Source: Pararhizobium polonicum (lineage in GTDB: Bacteria; Pseudomonadota; Alphaproteobacteria; Rhizobiales; Rhizobiaceae). Taken from it: a stretch of 64,000 nucleotides of DNA. Position numbers and translations under genes: made by a program. Under the pieces are notes generated by a model. It was not told the DNA's origin. It was given only the letters and a program-made list of their open reading frames with translations, and did not search any database. Location: assembly GCF_001687365.1 (NCBI RefSeq), contig NZ_CM004502.1, forward strand, positions 62,001 to 126,000, written 5' to 3'. The stretch's first letter is position 1. The number at the start of each line of letters is the position of its first letter. Positions 1 through 7,539 of the stretch are shown here, one piece after another.

Positions 1-1
1 G

Positions 2-2758
2 CGGCTCAACAGCTCTCTGCGCAATGTCATGATGCAGGAGGGCGCGCTTACCGATGGGCGCGAATTCCAGACGGCGCGTGGGCTTCGGGAGTTTGCCGCC
101 GGCGATCGGATCATATTCCTTGAAAATGCCCGTTTCCTCGAGCCGCGCGCGCGGCGTCTCGGGCCGCAATATGTGAAGAACGGCATGCTCGGATCCGTCG
201 TTTCCACCGGCGACAGGCGAGGCGGCCCGCTGTTGAGCGTCCGACTCGACAATGGCCGCGACGTCGTGATCAGCGAGGACAGTTATCGCAATATCGACCA
301 CGGCTATGCAGCGACCATCCACAAGTCGCAGGGCGCGACAGTCGACCGGACGTTCGTGCTCGCCACCGGCATGATGGACCAGCATCTGACCTATGTGTCG
401 ATGACCAGGCATCGCGAGCGCGTCGACCTCTACGCGGCCAAAGAAGATTTCCAGCCGAAGCCGGAATGGGGCAGGGCGGCGCGCGCCGATCATGCCGCCG
501 GCGTCACCGGCGAGCTCGTCGAAACTGGTGAAGCAAAATTCCGGCCCCAGGATGGGGATGCCGACGAGAGCCCCTATGCTGACGTGAAGACCGATGACGG
601 AACCGTCCACCGACTGTGGGGTGTGAGCCTGCCGAAGGCGCTGGAGGAGGGCGGGGTCTCGGAAGGCGACACTGTGACGCTGCGCAAGGACGGCGTCGAA
701 CGGGTCACGGTGACCGTACCCGTTATCGATGAGAAAACGGGAGAAAAGAGTTTCGAGGAACGGACGGTCGATCGCAACGTCTGGACGGCCAAACAGGTGG
801 AATCTGCGGAGGCTCGCAATGAGCGCATCGAGCAGGAGGGCCATCGGCCGGAATTGTTCAAACAGCTTGTCGAGCGGCTTGGCCGGTCCGGCGCGAAGAC
901 GACGACGCTCGATTTTGAAAGCGAGGAAGGCTACCAGGCGCATGCACGAGACTTCGCGCGGCGACGCGGCATCGACACGCTCGCCGGGGTCGCGGCGCGA
1001 CAAGAGGAGGGCGCGGCGCGGCGGCTGGCGTGGGTTGCGGAGAAGCGGGAGCAAGTGGCGAAGTTGTGGGAGCGGGCGAGCGTTGCGCTCGGTTTTGCCA
1101 TCGAGCGCGAACGACGCGTTTCCTACAGCGAGACACGAAGGGAACCCCCAACAGCAGAAATGTCCGGGGGCGGAAAATATCTCGTCCCGCCGACCACGGT
1201 GTTCGCCCGGAGTGTCGACGAGGATGCGCGTCGGGCGCAGCTTACGTCGGAACGGTGGAAGGAGCGGGAGGCGATCCTGCGACCGATGCTCGAGACGATC
1301 TATCGCGATCCGGACCAAGCGCTTATCCGCCTGAACACCCTGAGCTCGGAAACGGCGGTCGAGCCACGCCAACTTACTGACGCTCTTGCCGCAGCACCTG
1401 ATCGGCTCGGTCGCCTTCGCGGGTCCGACCTTGTGGTCGATGGCCGTGCGGGCAGGGGTGAGCGCCACGCGGCGATAGCCGCTCTGTCGGAATTGCTGCC
1501 ACTCGCTCGCGCACACGCCACCGAATTCCGCCGGCAGGCTGAGCGCTTCGGCATCCGTGAGGAGCAACGCCGCGCGCATATGTCCTTGTCGATCCCGGTG
1601 CTTTCCAAACCGGCAATGGCGCGTCTTGTCGAAATCGAGGCCGTCCGCGACCGCGGCGGGGACGATGCCTATAAGACCGCTTTCACCTACGCCGCCGCGG
1701 ACCGTCTGCTGGTGCAGGAGGTGAAAGCCGTCAACGATGCCTTGACGGCACGCTTCGGCTGGAGCGCCTTCACCGCGAAAGCGGATGCGGTTGCCGAGCG
1801 CAATACGAGCGAGCGCCTGCCGGACGATCTGACGCCAGAGCGTCGCCAAAAGTTGGTGCGGTTGTTCGAGGTGATCAGACGCTTCGCCGAGGAACAGCAC
1901 CTCGCGGAAAGACAGGATCGCACGAAGATCGTTGCCGGCGCGAGCGTCGAGGTCGGAAAGGAGACCGTGCCCGTGTTGCCGATGCTCGCCGCAGTGACCG
2001 AGTTCACGACGCCGGTGGACGCGGTGGCTCGGAAGAGAGTATTGGCTATTCCGCATTATCGCCATCATCGCTCGGCGCTCGCCGAGACCGCGACGCGCAT
2101 CTGGCGTGATCCTGCCGGCGCGGTCGCCAGGATCGAAGACCTTGTCGTGAAAGGTTTTGCTGGCGAACGGATTGCGGCCGCTGTTGGAAATGATCCCGCC
2201 GCCTATGGCGCTCTGCGTGGATCCGACCGGATGATGGACAAGCTGCTCGCGGTCGGCCGCGAGCGCAAAGAGGCACTTCAGGCCGTGCCGGAAGCGGCAA
2301 GCCGCGTGCGTTCGATCAGTGCGTCCTATGTCAGCGCCCTCGATGCGGAAACCCGGACCATCAACGAAGAGCGCCGGCGCATGGCGGTCGCCGTCCCCGG
2401 CCTGTCGCAAGCGGCCGAGGACGCACTCAGGCAATTGGTGGCCGACGTCAAAACGCAGAAGACGCAAAAGGAGAAGGGCGCCAAAGTCGACGCTGCTGCT
2501 CGCTCGCTGGATCCCGACATCGGTCGAGAGTTTGCCGCTGTCAGCCGGGCGCTTGACGAACGCTTCGGCAGAAACGCGATCCTTCGCGGCGAGGCAGATG
2601 TCATCAATCGCGTATCGCCGGCGCAGCGCCGCGCCTTTGAGGCGATGCGGGAGCGTCTGCAGGTCCTGCAGCAGACGGTACGGACGCATGGCAGCCAGGA
2701 GATCATATCCGAGCGCCAGCGCCGTGCCATCGATCGCGCCCGTGGTCTCACACGATAG
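2..2758 (+). CDS. traA: Ti-type conjugative relaxase/helicase TraA, C-terminal part (cut by window edge)
   Basis: The reading frame is open from base 2, so only the C-terminal ~919 residues are present; the N-terminal MobA/MobL relaxase domain and helicase Walker A lie outside. The visible part starts in the SF1B (RecD/TraI-like) helicase core. The segment GYAATIHKSQG is helicase motif V-like and YVSMTRHRERVDLY is motif VI. After about residue 170 comes a long charged region rich in Arg, Glu and Ala, as in rhizobial TraA proteins. In this family TraA nicks oriT, unwinds plasmid DNA and is led into the recipient by the type IV secretion system. It is followed after 29 bp by a small gene and a zeta-type kinase gene on the same strand, probably one transcript. 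The internal ATG near base 29 is not the true start. Confidence 0.93.
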   Translation, partial: RLNSSLRNVMMQEGALTDGREFQTARGLREFAAGDRIIFLENARFLEPRARRLGPQYVKNGMLGSVVSTGDRRGGPLLSVRLDNGRDVVISEDSYRNIDHGYAATIHKSQGATVDRTFVLATGMMDQHLTYVSMTRHRERVDLYAAKEDFQPKPEWGRAARADHAAGVTGELVETGEAKFRPQDGDADESPYADVKTDDGTVHRLWGVSLPKALEEGGVSEGDTVTLRKDGVERVTVTVPVIDEKTGEKSFEERTVDRNVWTAKQVESAEARNERIEQEGHRPELFKQLVERLGRSGAKTTTLDFESEEGYQAHARDFARRRGIDTLAGVAARQEEGAARRLAWVAEKREQVAKLWERASVALGFAIERERRVSYSETRREPPTAEMSGGGKYLVPPTTVFARSVDEDARRAQLTSERWKEREAILRPMLETIYRDPDQALIRLNTLSSETAVEPRQLTDALAAAPDRLGRLRGSDLVVDGRAGRGERHAAIAALSELLPLARAHATEFRRQAERFGIREEQRRAHMSLSIPVLSKPAMARLVEIEAVRDRGGDDAYKTAFTYAAADRLLVQEVKAVNDALTARFGWSAFTAKADAVAERNTSERLPDDLTPERRQKLVRLFEVIRRFAEEQHLAERQDRTKIVAGASVEVGKETVPVLPMLAAVTEFTTPVDAVARKRVLAIPHYRHHRSALAETATRIWRDPAGAVARIEDLVVKGFAGERIAAAVGNDPAAYGALRGSDRMMDKLLAVGRERKEALQAVPEAASRVRSISASYVSALDAETRTINEERRRMAVAVPGLSQAAEDALRQLVADVKTQKTQKEKGAKVDAAARSLDPDIGREFAAVSRALDERFGRNAILRGEADVINRVSPAQRRAFEAMRERLQVLQQTVRTHGSQEIISERQRRAIDRARGLTR

Positions 2759-2787
2759 CCAGTTTCTAGAGAAGGAAAGGAAAGCAC

Positions 2788-3057
2788 ATGACAGAGCAGG
2801 AAACGTCCTACGAGGTGATTGTCCGAACTGAGATCGCCATCGAGATTCTCAACCAAGCCCGGGCGATCGTCACCGCCCGCGTCTATGAGCTCGAGGACAC
2901 GGATCCGGCGGCAACTGAGGCGCTACGTCGGCGGCGTCGCGATCTCATCGATCTGCAGCGGAGCCTTTCTGCCGATGGTCGCAATGCCGTCGAGGACGTC
3001 ATCGCGGTCTGGGGACCGCGTGTGCAGGACGAGACCCGCTTCTGGGCGGAGTTCTGA
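2788..3057 (+). CDS. Small conserved hypothetical protein between traA and zeta kinase; candidate antitoxin
   Basis: An 89-residue acidic, mostly helical protein with no domain I can name. It has a good ribosome site (AAGGA, about 8 bases before ATG) and sits 29 bp after traA and 2 bp before the zeta-type kinase gene, so the three are likely co-transcribed and the last two translationally coupled. Zeta-type toxins are classically encoded just after a small helical epsilon-type antitoxin. The size, helical character and position fit that role, but I see no sequence match to epsilon and the role is inference from position only. An alternative is a small transfer-associated protein. Confidence 0.75.
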   Translation: MTEQETSYEVIVRTEIAIEILNQARAIVTARVYELEDTDPAATEALRRRRRDLIDLQRSLSADGRNAVEDVIAVWGPRVQDETRFWAEF

Positions 3058-3059
3058 TC

Positions 3060-5528
3060 ATGGCGGAGGATCAGACATCCGGCCCGCTCTCACCGGAGAG
3101 GAACGAGCGTATTTTCCGCAATGACGTTCTTCCCGATTATCTGCCGGCGACAATGACGCCGGCGGAGCGACCCCGCCTCATCCTGCTCGGCGGACAGCCA
3201 GGCGCCGGCAAGACCGCGGTGCTGATCGCAAGCCATGCGGAGCTCGAACACACGGGGTCGACGATCCGCATCGTCGGCGACGATCTCAGAACCTACCATC
3301 CGCAGTTTCTTAGCTTCCAGCGACAGGATTCGGAGACGGCGTCGCAGTTCACCCAAGCTGATGCCGGACGATGGACGGAGAAGCTGCTGGCGGCGGCGGC
3401 GGAGCGCAAGGTGAATATCGTCTTCGAGACGACGATGCGCACCCCTGAAAACGTCGCTCGCGTCATCGGCATGGCCCGCGAGGCTGGCTATGACGTTGAG
3501 GTTCGCGCCGTCGCCATCAACCCGCGCCTCAGCTGGCAGGGCAATCACTATCGCTTCGAGGAAATGTTGCGCCTCGGTGACGCTGCGCGCATTCCTCCAA
3601 AACACATCCATGACGCTGCCGTTGACGGGCTGCGCATCAGCCTGGAGAAGGTCGAAACCGAGCGTTTGGCCGACAGGGTGCAACTGCGCACGCGCGGCGG
3701 CACGATCCTCTACGATAATGAGATGCGGCAGGGAGAGTGGTCGCATCGACCCGGCGCGAGGCAGGCACTGGAAGCGGAGCAGTCTCGGCCGATGAGCCGT
3801 TCCGAGGTCCAGCGATTTGCCGATGACTGGAGCTATGTGCTGAGCCGGATGGAAGAACGAATGGCCCCGGCGTATCGCATTGCCGAGGTGAAGACGCTCG
3901 CTGCCGATGACGTGAACTATCTGCTCACGCAACGCCGAGAAGCCGATATCGACGAGAATTCTCGCCGGAGCCGCACGATCTTCGAGCGTCGGGCCGATGC
4001 ACTGGGCCTGTTCGTCGAACTCTACGACAATGCGGTGCGAGATGCAGAGCGCCGGCCCATCGGCAATATAGAAGCTCATGCCACCGGCCGTCTGATGCAG
4101 ACCTACATGACGCTGAAGTTGATCGAGGCCGTCCGCGATCTTGGCCTTTTGCCAGAGGACGGGAAAATCATCGCGACCCGAGCCATGGTCCAGGACAAGC
4201 GCGGAACGCAGGAGTTTCCGGCAGCGCACCGTTTGCCGGCGGACCTCGCCGTGGAAACGTCGGACGGATCGCGCCGGCGGGTGACGGAGTATCTCGATGT
4301 CGCTCTCAATCGTGTCGCCGTGGACCGTGAAGTGTTCGGCCGAACCGACCGGCTCTCTCGCTTGGCCAATGTCGTGGATTCTTGGATGGAAGCCGCCGGG
4401 ATGCGGAAAGCCCTCGTGCGTGCCGCCAATGCCGTCGCAATCGGTGGCAGGTCGGCCGAGGCAGTAATGGCGGAGATCATCGAGCCGGGTTATGGCGCCA
4501 CTCTCGCCCATACCCGCGATCGGCTTGACCGCAATATGGCAATCGCGGAGCGCGCTGTCCTTGCAACAGTGATCACGGACATCAGCGGAGAGCCCTTTCG
4601 CACCGTGCGGGACGACCTGCGGCTTCGGGCGGGCGATCTTGAAAACCGCGCCCGGGCGAAAGCCATGATGGAGGGAGTTCTGAACGAGACGGCGCGCCAT
4701 TGGCAGCTCGATCCAGAACGGCGGAGGAAGGCTGACGAGTTTGTGCGCGGCATCGCTGATAATGAGCGCAGCCTCGGTGCGCGCCGATCGCCGCATCGAA
4801 ACAGCGTGCAATCGGAGGTTCTTGTGCCTGCTCGGGACCTGCCTGACCTCAACGATGCGGCGATTGCCGATCGCTTGCGTGTTTCCTCCCGGCTCGCCAA
4901 CAAGCGGGCGGAAATCGAAAATCTGTCGCGGCTCGTGTTCGGCAACGGCCAGGCGGCGTCGGCATCCGTCCAACAAATCGCCGATGCGCGCAGCGGCGCG
5001 GCGGCCCGCGATGATGTTCGCGCTGGCCGGCTTGGCGACATGGCCGGGGAGGGGAGGAAATGGCTGCGCGGGCCGAGCCCGGCACGCCAGACGGCCGAAG
5101 CCCATGCGCCGCAGCTCGCCGCAGCGCTGGCGGACTATGGTCTGACGGTAGATTTCGAGCGGCACCAGATCGTCTTGCAGCATCGTGAGGAACAGGCACG
5201 GCACAAGGTTGAGATTCCCAGGCCATCGAAGGAACTCTCTGCTTTGATGTCGGGAGGTGATCACGGGCAGGTCCGCCGTCTGAACGCGGAGCCGGTCCTA
5301 CGTCGCGAGTTCGAAAAGCTCACTCTGGCGATGACCAAACGTCTTTCGCCCACCGATCGGGCGGACCTGAAAGAGGGGAATGTCGCGAGGCTAGGCGCCT
5401 CGCTCGGGATAACCTCGGAACAGGCGGCTTCACTCAAGCTATTTCAGGATCGCGCGAGTGCACTTCAGGACAGATCACTTCGACAGGCACGCAACGTTGT
5501 GAGTACCCAACTCACGATACGTCGGTGA
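3060..5528 (+). CDS. Zeta-toxin-type P-loop kinase with long C-terminal extension
   Basis: 822 residues. The N-terminal ~220 residues look like a zeta-toxin/chloramphenicol-phosphotransferase fold: Walker A GGQPGAGKT at about 44-52, an acidic pair in RIVGDD near 73-76, and FETTMRTPEN near 135, matching the kinase pattern. Zeta toxins phosphorylate UDP-N-acetylglucosamine and block cell-wall synthesis. Family members are commonly about 250-290 residues, so the remaining ~550 residues are an extension. That part is helical and Arg/Ala-rich, similar in style to the end of TraA. ATG follows the preceding stop by 2 bp, with GGAG upstream. Linkage to traA suggests plasmid maintenance or delivery with the relaxase through the type IV system; the second idea is inference. 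Confidence 0.85.
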   Translation: MAEDQTSGPLSPERNERIFRNDVLPDYLPATMTPAERPRLILLGGQPGAGKTAVLIASHAELEHTGSTIRIVGDDLRTYHPQFLSFQRQDSETASQFTQADAGRWTEKLLAAAAERKVNIVFETTMRTPENVARVIGMAREAGYDVEVRAVAINPRLSWQGNHYRFEEMLRLGDAARIPPKHIHDAAVDGLRISLEKVETERLADRVQLRTRGGTILYDNEMRQGEWSHRPGARQALEAEQSRPMSRSEVQRFADDWSYVLSRMEERMAPAYRIAEVKTLAADDVNYLLTQRREADIDENSRRSRTIFERRADALGLFVELYDNAVRDAERRPIGNIEAHATGRLMQTYMTLKLIEAVRDLGLLPEDGKIIATRAMVQDKRGTQEFPAAHRLPADLAVETSDGSRRRVTEYLDVALNRVAVDREVFGRTDRLSRLANVVDSWMEAAGMRKALVRAANAVAIGGRSAEAVMAEIIEPGYGATLAHTRDRLDRNMAIAERAVLATVITDISGEPFRTVRDDLRLRAGDLENRARAKAMMEGVLNETARHWQLDPERRRKADEFVRGIADNERSLGARRSPHRNSVQSEVLVPARDLPDLNDAAIADRLRVSSRLANKRAEIENLSRLVFGNGQAASASVQQIADARSGAAARDDVRAGRLGDMAGEGRKWLRGPSPARQTAEAHAPQLAAALADYGLTVDFERHQIVLQHREEQARHKVEIPRPSKELSALMSGGDHGQVRRLNAEPVLRREFEKLTLAMTKRLSPTDRADLKEGNVARLGASLGITSEQAASLKLFQDRASALQDRSLRQARNVVSTQLTIRR

Positions 5529-5541
5529 CCTAGTCGACCAA

Positions 5542-5575
5542 CGATGCTGACCAGGCACATGCCCGTTCAGCATCG
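5542..5575. terminator. Bidirectional stem-loop between convergent genes
   Basis: Perfect 9-bp arms CGATGCTGA (5542-5550) and TCAGCATCG (5567-5575), with an inner GGC/GCC stem in the loop. It lies between the zeta kinase gene (plus strand) and the convergent small gene at 5567-5911, whose stop codon is inside the right arm. A second hairpin, GGGAGG-TAC-CCTCCC, follows directly at 5575-5589. No clear T-run, so termination is inferred from position and pairing. Confidence 0.55.
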
Positions 5576-5911
5576 GGAGGTACCCTCCCGCCGACCGATC
5601 GCCCCGAACGGCTCGTCGCCAGCCGAATGCCATTCAAGTTGACCGAATAAATGGGTTGCGACCTGAGAGAAGGCCACTTGCACCAGGGACCGGATCCCGA
5701 AGAATGTTAAGAGATCCTGGGCCTCCACCCGAAGGTGGAGGCCGCAGGCAGTTTGCCTGATGACCGCCCGCCCGTCGCCGAAATTGAGAAGTCGCTCGGT
5801 ATGATTGGTGGCGATCGAAACAGTGCAGTCGCGGAGGGCAACACACAGCAGCTCAGCGGTCTGATCGGCGTGTGAGATCGCAACGGATGTTTCAGAAATG
5901 TGTTTGGCCAT
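5567..5911 (-). CDS. Small conserved protein, DUF2218-like, third gene of the luxR-luxI operon
   Basis: 114 residues, no signal peptide or membrane segment. The pattern of an N-terminal SHA-containing helix, a central GRAVIR strand and then GLHLRVEAQD resembles small DUF2218-type proteins of unknown function; I hold this assignment loosely. The start is supported by GGAGG about 5-10 bases before ATG. The gene begins 20 bp after the luxI-type stop on the same strand, so luxR, luxI and this gene probably form one operon. In R. leguminosarum a small gene (cinS) follows cinI and links quorum sensing to other regulators. This protein is not obviously CinS, but the arrangement is similar. Confidence 0.72.
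   Translation of the reverse strand: MAKHISETSVAISHADQTAELLCVALRDCTVSIATNHTERLLNFGDGRAVIRQTACGLHLRVEAQDLLTFFGIRSLVQVAFSQVATHLFGQLEWHSAGDEPFGAIGRREGTSRC
5720..5743 (-). other. UUCG tetraloop hairpin inside the small operon gene
   Basis: On the minus strand (mRNA sense) the arms GGCCTCCACC and GGTGGAGGCC pair perfectly over 10 bp around a TTCG loop closed by C-G, an exceptionally stable RNA hairpin class. It lies within the coding region of the 114-residue protein, so it may be chance codon choice or may affect translation or mRNA decay. Confidence 0.6.
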
Positions 5912-5931
5912 GAGAACCTCCGGTCGCTGCG

Positions 5932-6600
5932 TCAGGCTGAAAGCAACGCCGGTGCTGCAGAGGCGGTCCGCGACGGAAACACGGGTCGCCGATAAAGCGG
6001 CTCGTCCACCTGGAGTTTGCTGCGCATCGCAGCGAGGACGCGGTGCGAAACCTCAAAGGCACCGCAGCAAACCGGGAAACGGCCGTAGCCGTCGGAACGC
6101 CCAAGTTCATCGAGTTCGGCGCCGGCTTGTCTGTAGACGCGCCGCATATGGGGCTCGTAGTTTGAGATCATCGTGCTGATGCCATTGGCGAGTGCGGCCT
6201 CGCACAAGGCGAGGAGCAACAGGCAGAAGGCTCTGTCGGACTGCATGTCAGGGAAATCCTCACCGATCGCATCCCCGTCGATGCACATCCGCGTGCCCTC
6301 CCAGATGCCCGGCGCGATCAGGTCGCAGGCTTCGGGGAATGTTTCTCGGAAGACGTCATAGAGGAGGGTTGGACCGGTCGTCGGCATAAGCCGCACGGAA
6401 CCATAGAGTTGCTCTCGCTCGTCGTCACACCAGAGGAGGTAGGCTGGGTGGAGATCGTCATAGAGATCCCGCTCCAGATGGCCGGATACGGACACTCTCC
6501 AGCCGAGTCGGTCGACGAACACCCTTTTTCTCAGCCGGAACGACTGATCGAGGAGCTCGGTGTACTTATGATATTCATTCGCCTGAACGAGAAGATACAT
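5932..6600 (-). CDS. Acyl-homoserine-lactone synthase, LuxI family (CinI-like)
   Basis: 222 residues. It makes an N-acyl-homoserine lactone from S-adenosylmethionine and an acyl-ACP in the cytoplasm. The family's invariant residues fall at the canonical numbers: R24, F28, W34, D45, D48, R70, E102 and R105. The whole sequence looks closer to rhizobial CinI (long-chain signals) than to TraI. The ATG at 6600 is chosen over an upstream in-frame codon because GGAGGC lies 5-10 bases before it and the canonical numbering begins there. It is 67 bp downstream of the luxR-type gene on the same strand, with a palindrome in the gap at the usual distance for a lux-type box, which suggests autoinduction. 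A small gene follows after 20 bp. Confidence 0.94.
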   Translation of the reverse strand: MYLLVQANEYHKYTELLDQSFRLRKRVFVDRLGWRVSVSGHLERDLYDDLHPAYLLWCDDEREQLYGSVRLMPTTGPTLLYDVFRETFPEACDLIAPGIWEGTRMCIDGDAIGEDFPDMQSDRAFCLLLLALCEAALANGISTMISNYEPHMRRVYRQAGAELDELGRSDGYGRFPVCCGAFEVSHRVLAAMRSKLQVDEPLYRRPVFPSRTASAAPALLSA

Positions 6601-6658
6601 GCTTGCCTCCGCATTATTGGTCGGAGGCAGCGTGCAACAGGATACGCGCGTGCGAAAT

Positions 6659-6681
6659 ATTCGGGGATTAGCTCCCCGAAT
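6659..6681. promoter_or_regulatory. Palindrome upstream of luxI gene, lux-type box or attenuator candidate
   Basis: Perfect 9-bp arms ATTCGGGGA (6659-6667) and TCCCCGAAT (6673-6681) around 5 bases. It overlaps the stop codon of the luxR-type gene and centres about 70 bp before the AHL-synthase start, where LuxR-family boxes usually lie. It could also form an intercistronic RNA hairpin. No T-run follows on the minus strand. Confidence 0.5.
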
Positions 6682-7417
6682 CCTGCGTACTGCCATACGG
6701 ATTTATCAGGCGAAGCTGAATCGCGAGAGCCGTCGCCGACGTGGTCGAAGCAGCACCGAGTTTGTGGCGCGCCGACATCAGGTATCGTTGCGTCGTATGC
6801 ATCGAGAGGCCGAGGATTTCGGCGATTTCGTCGTTCGTCTTTCCAAGAGCTGCCCAATGAAGGCACTCTTTTTCGCGTGGACCTAGCTGCGGAATTGGGT
6901 CATGCTCGCCATGCAGCTCGAAGACTGCTTTTCTGTGGATCAGAAAGGCAAGATCGAGCCACTCTTGATGGTACTCCTGGACCATCTTGCTCCACTCGCT
7001 GGCGGGCTTCCTGGAATTCAGGGATAAGAGCGCACGCCGCTTTTTGTCGACGATGGGGATGGAGTAACCGTTTGCGCCAACGCCGTGTTCTTGGGCGTCA
7101 TGCAGAAAGTCATGGGCCGCTGACGGAACCTCGACTTCGCGCCAATCGAACGGCAGTTGCCGGATGAGACCCTCGCGCAGGATCGGATCGACTTTCGCAT
7201 ATCCTCGTACGAGATAGCGAGCAACCCAGGCGTCGCGATAGGTTGTGCGCACGTACGGCGTATCGACCACATCTGCTACCGTTAGGGCCAGATGATAAGT
7301 TGAAGAATCAATCCCGTATGCCACCTCCAGGATGCGCAGTGCATCGTAAACGCTTGGGGCATTCTGGACCGCGTGACTGAGACCTTCAAATTCTTCTCGT
7401 ACTCGTAAGTTCTCCAT
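6668..7417 (-). CDS. LuxR-family quorum-sensing regulator (CinR-like)
   Basis: 249 residues. The N-terminal autoinducer-binding domain (about 20-165) keeps the family's ligand-pocket residues in order: W64, Y68, D77-P78 and W92. The C-terminal LuxR helix-turn-helix (about 178-240) contains the typical GKTNDEIAEILGLS segment. It would bind an acyl-homoserine lactone and control target promoters, most directly the synthase gene downstream in the same orientation. The luxR-then-luxI order matches rhizobial cinR-cinI. Nested inverted repeats lie about 80-100 bp before the start. Proximity to traA suggests a link to plasmid transfer, but no TraR-type box is visible here. Confidence 0.92.
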   Translation of the reverse strand: MENLRVREEFEGLSHAVQNAPSVYDALRILEVAYGIDSSTYHLALTVADVVDTPYVRTTYRDAWVARYLVRGYAKVDPILREGLIRQLPFDWREVEVPSAAHDFLHDAQEHGVGANGYSIPIVDKKRRALLSLNSRKPASEWSKMVQEYHQEWLDLAFLIHRKAVFELHGEHDPIPQLGPREKECLHWAALGKTNDEIAEILGLSMHTTQRYLMSARHKLGAASTTSATALAIQLRLINPYGSTQDSGS

Positions 7418-7493
7418 TCAAAACTCCAAGAAAGCGTGCTCTGTCATCACACCGACAGAGCGGCCAAGCCAGGGGCCTAGCCAAATTCATCAC

Positions 7494-7518
7494 GTTATGA
7501 TATAACATATCGCATAAC
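7494..7518. promoter_or_regulatory. AT-rich nested inverted repeats upstream of luxR-type gene
   Basis: GTTATG (7494-7499) and CATAAC (7513-7518) form outer arms. Within them GTTAT-GAT-ATAAC (7494-7506) is a second perfect inverted repeat. The site lies between the dehydratase stop at 7540 and the luxR-type start at 7417 and is the only AT-rich, symmetric stretch there, so it is a plausible operator for the luxR promoter. Confidence 0.4.
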
Positions 7519-7539
7519 CTAATTTATGGAACTTTCGGA

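Noticed and set aside
3090..5264. 724-codon open frame antisense to the zeta kinase gene
   Set aside because: Its composition is that of a GC-rich shadow frame, it lacks domains and the opposite strand carries clear kinase motifs.
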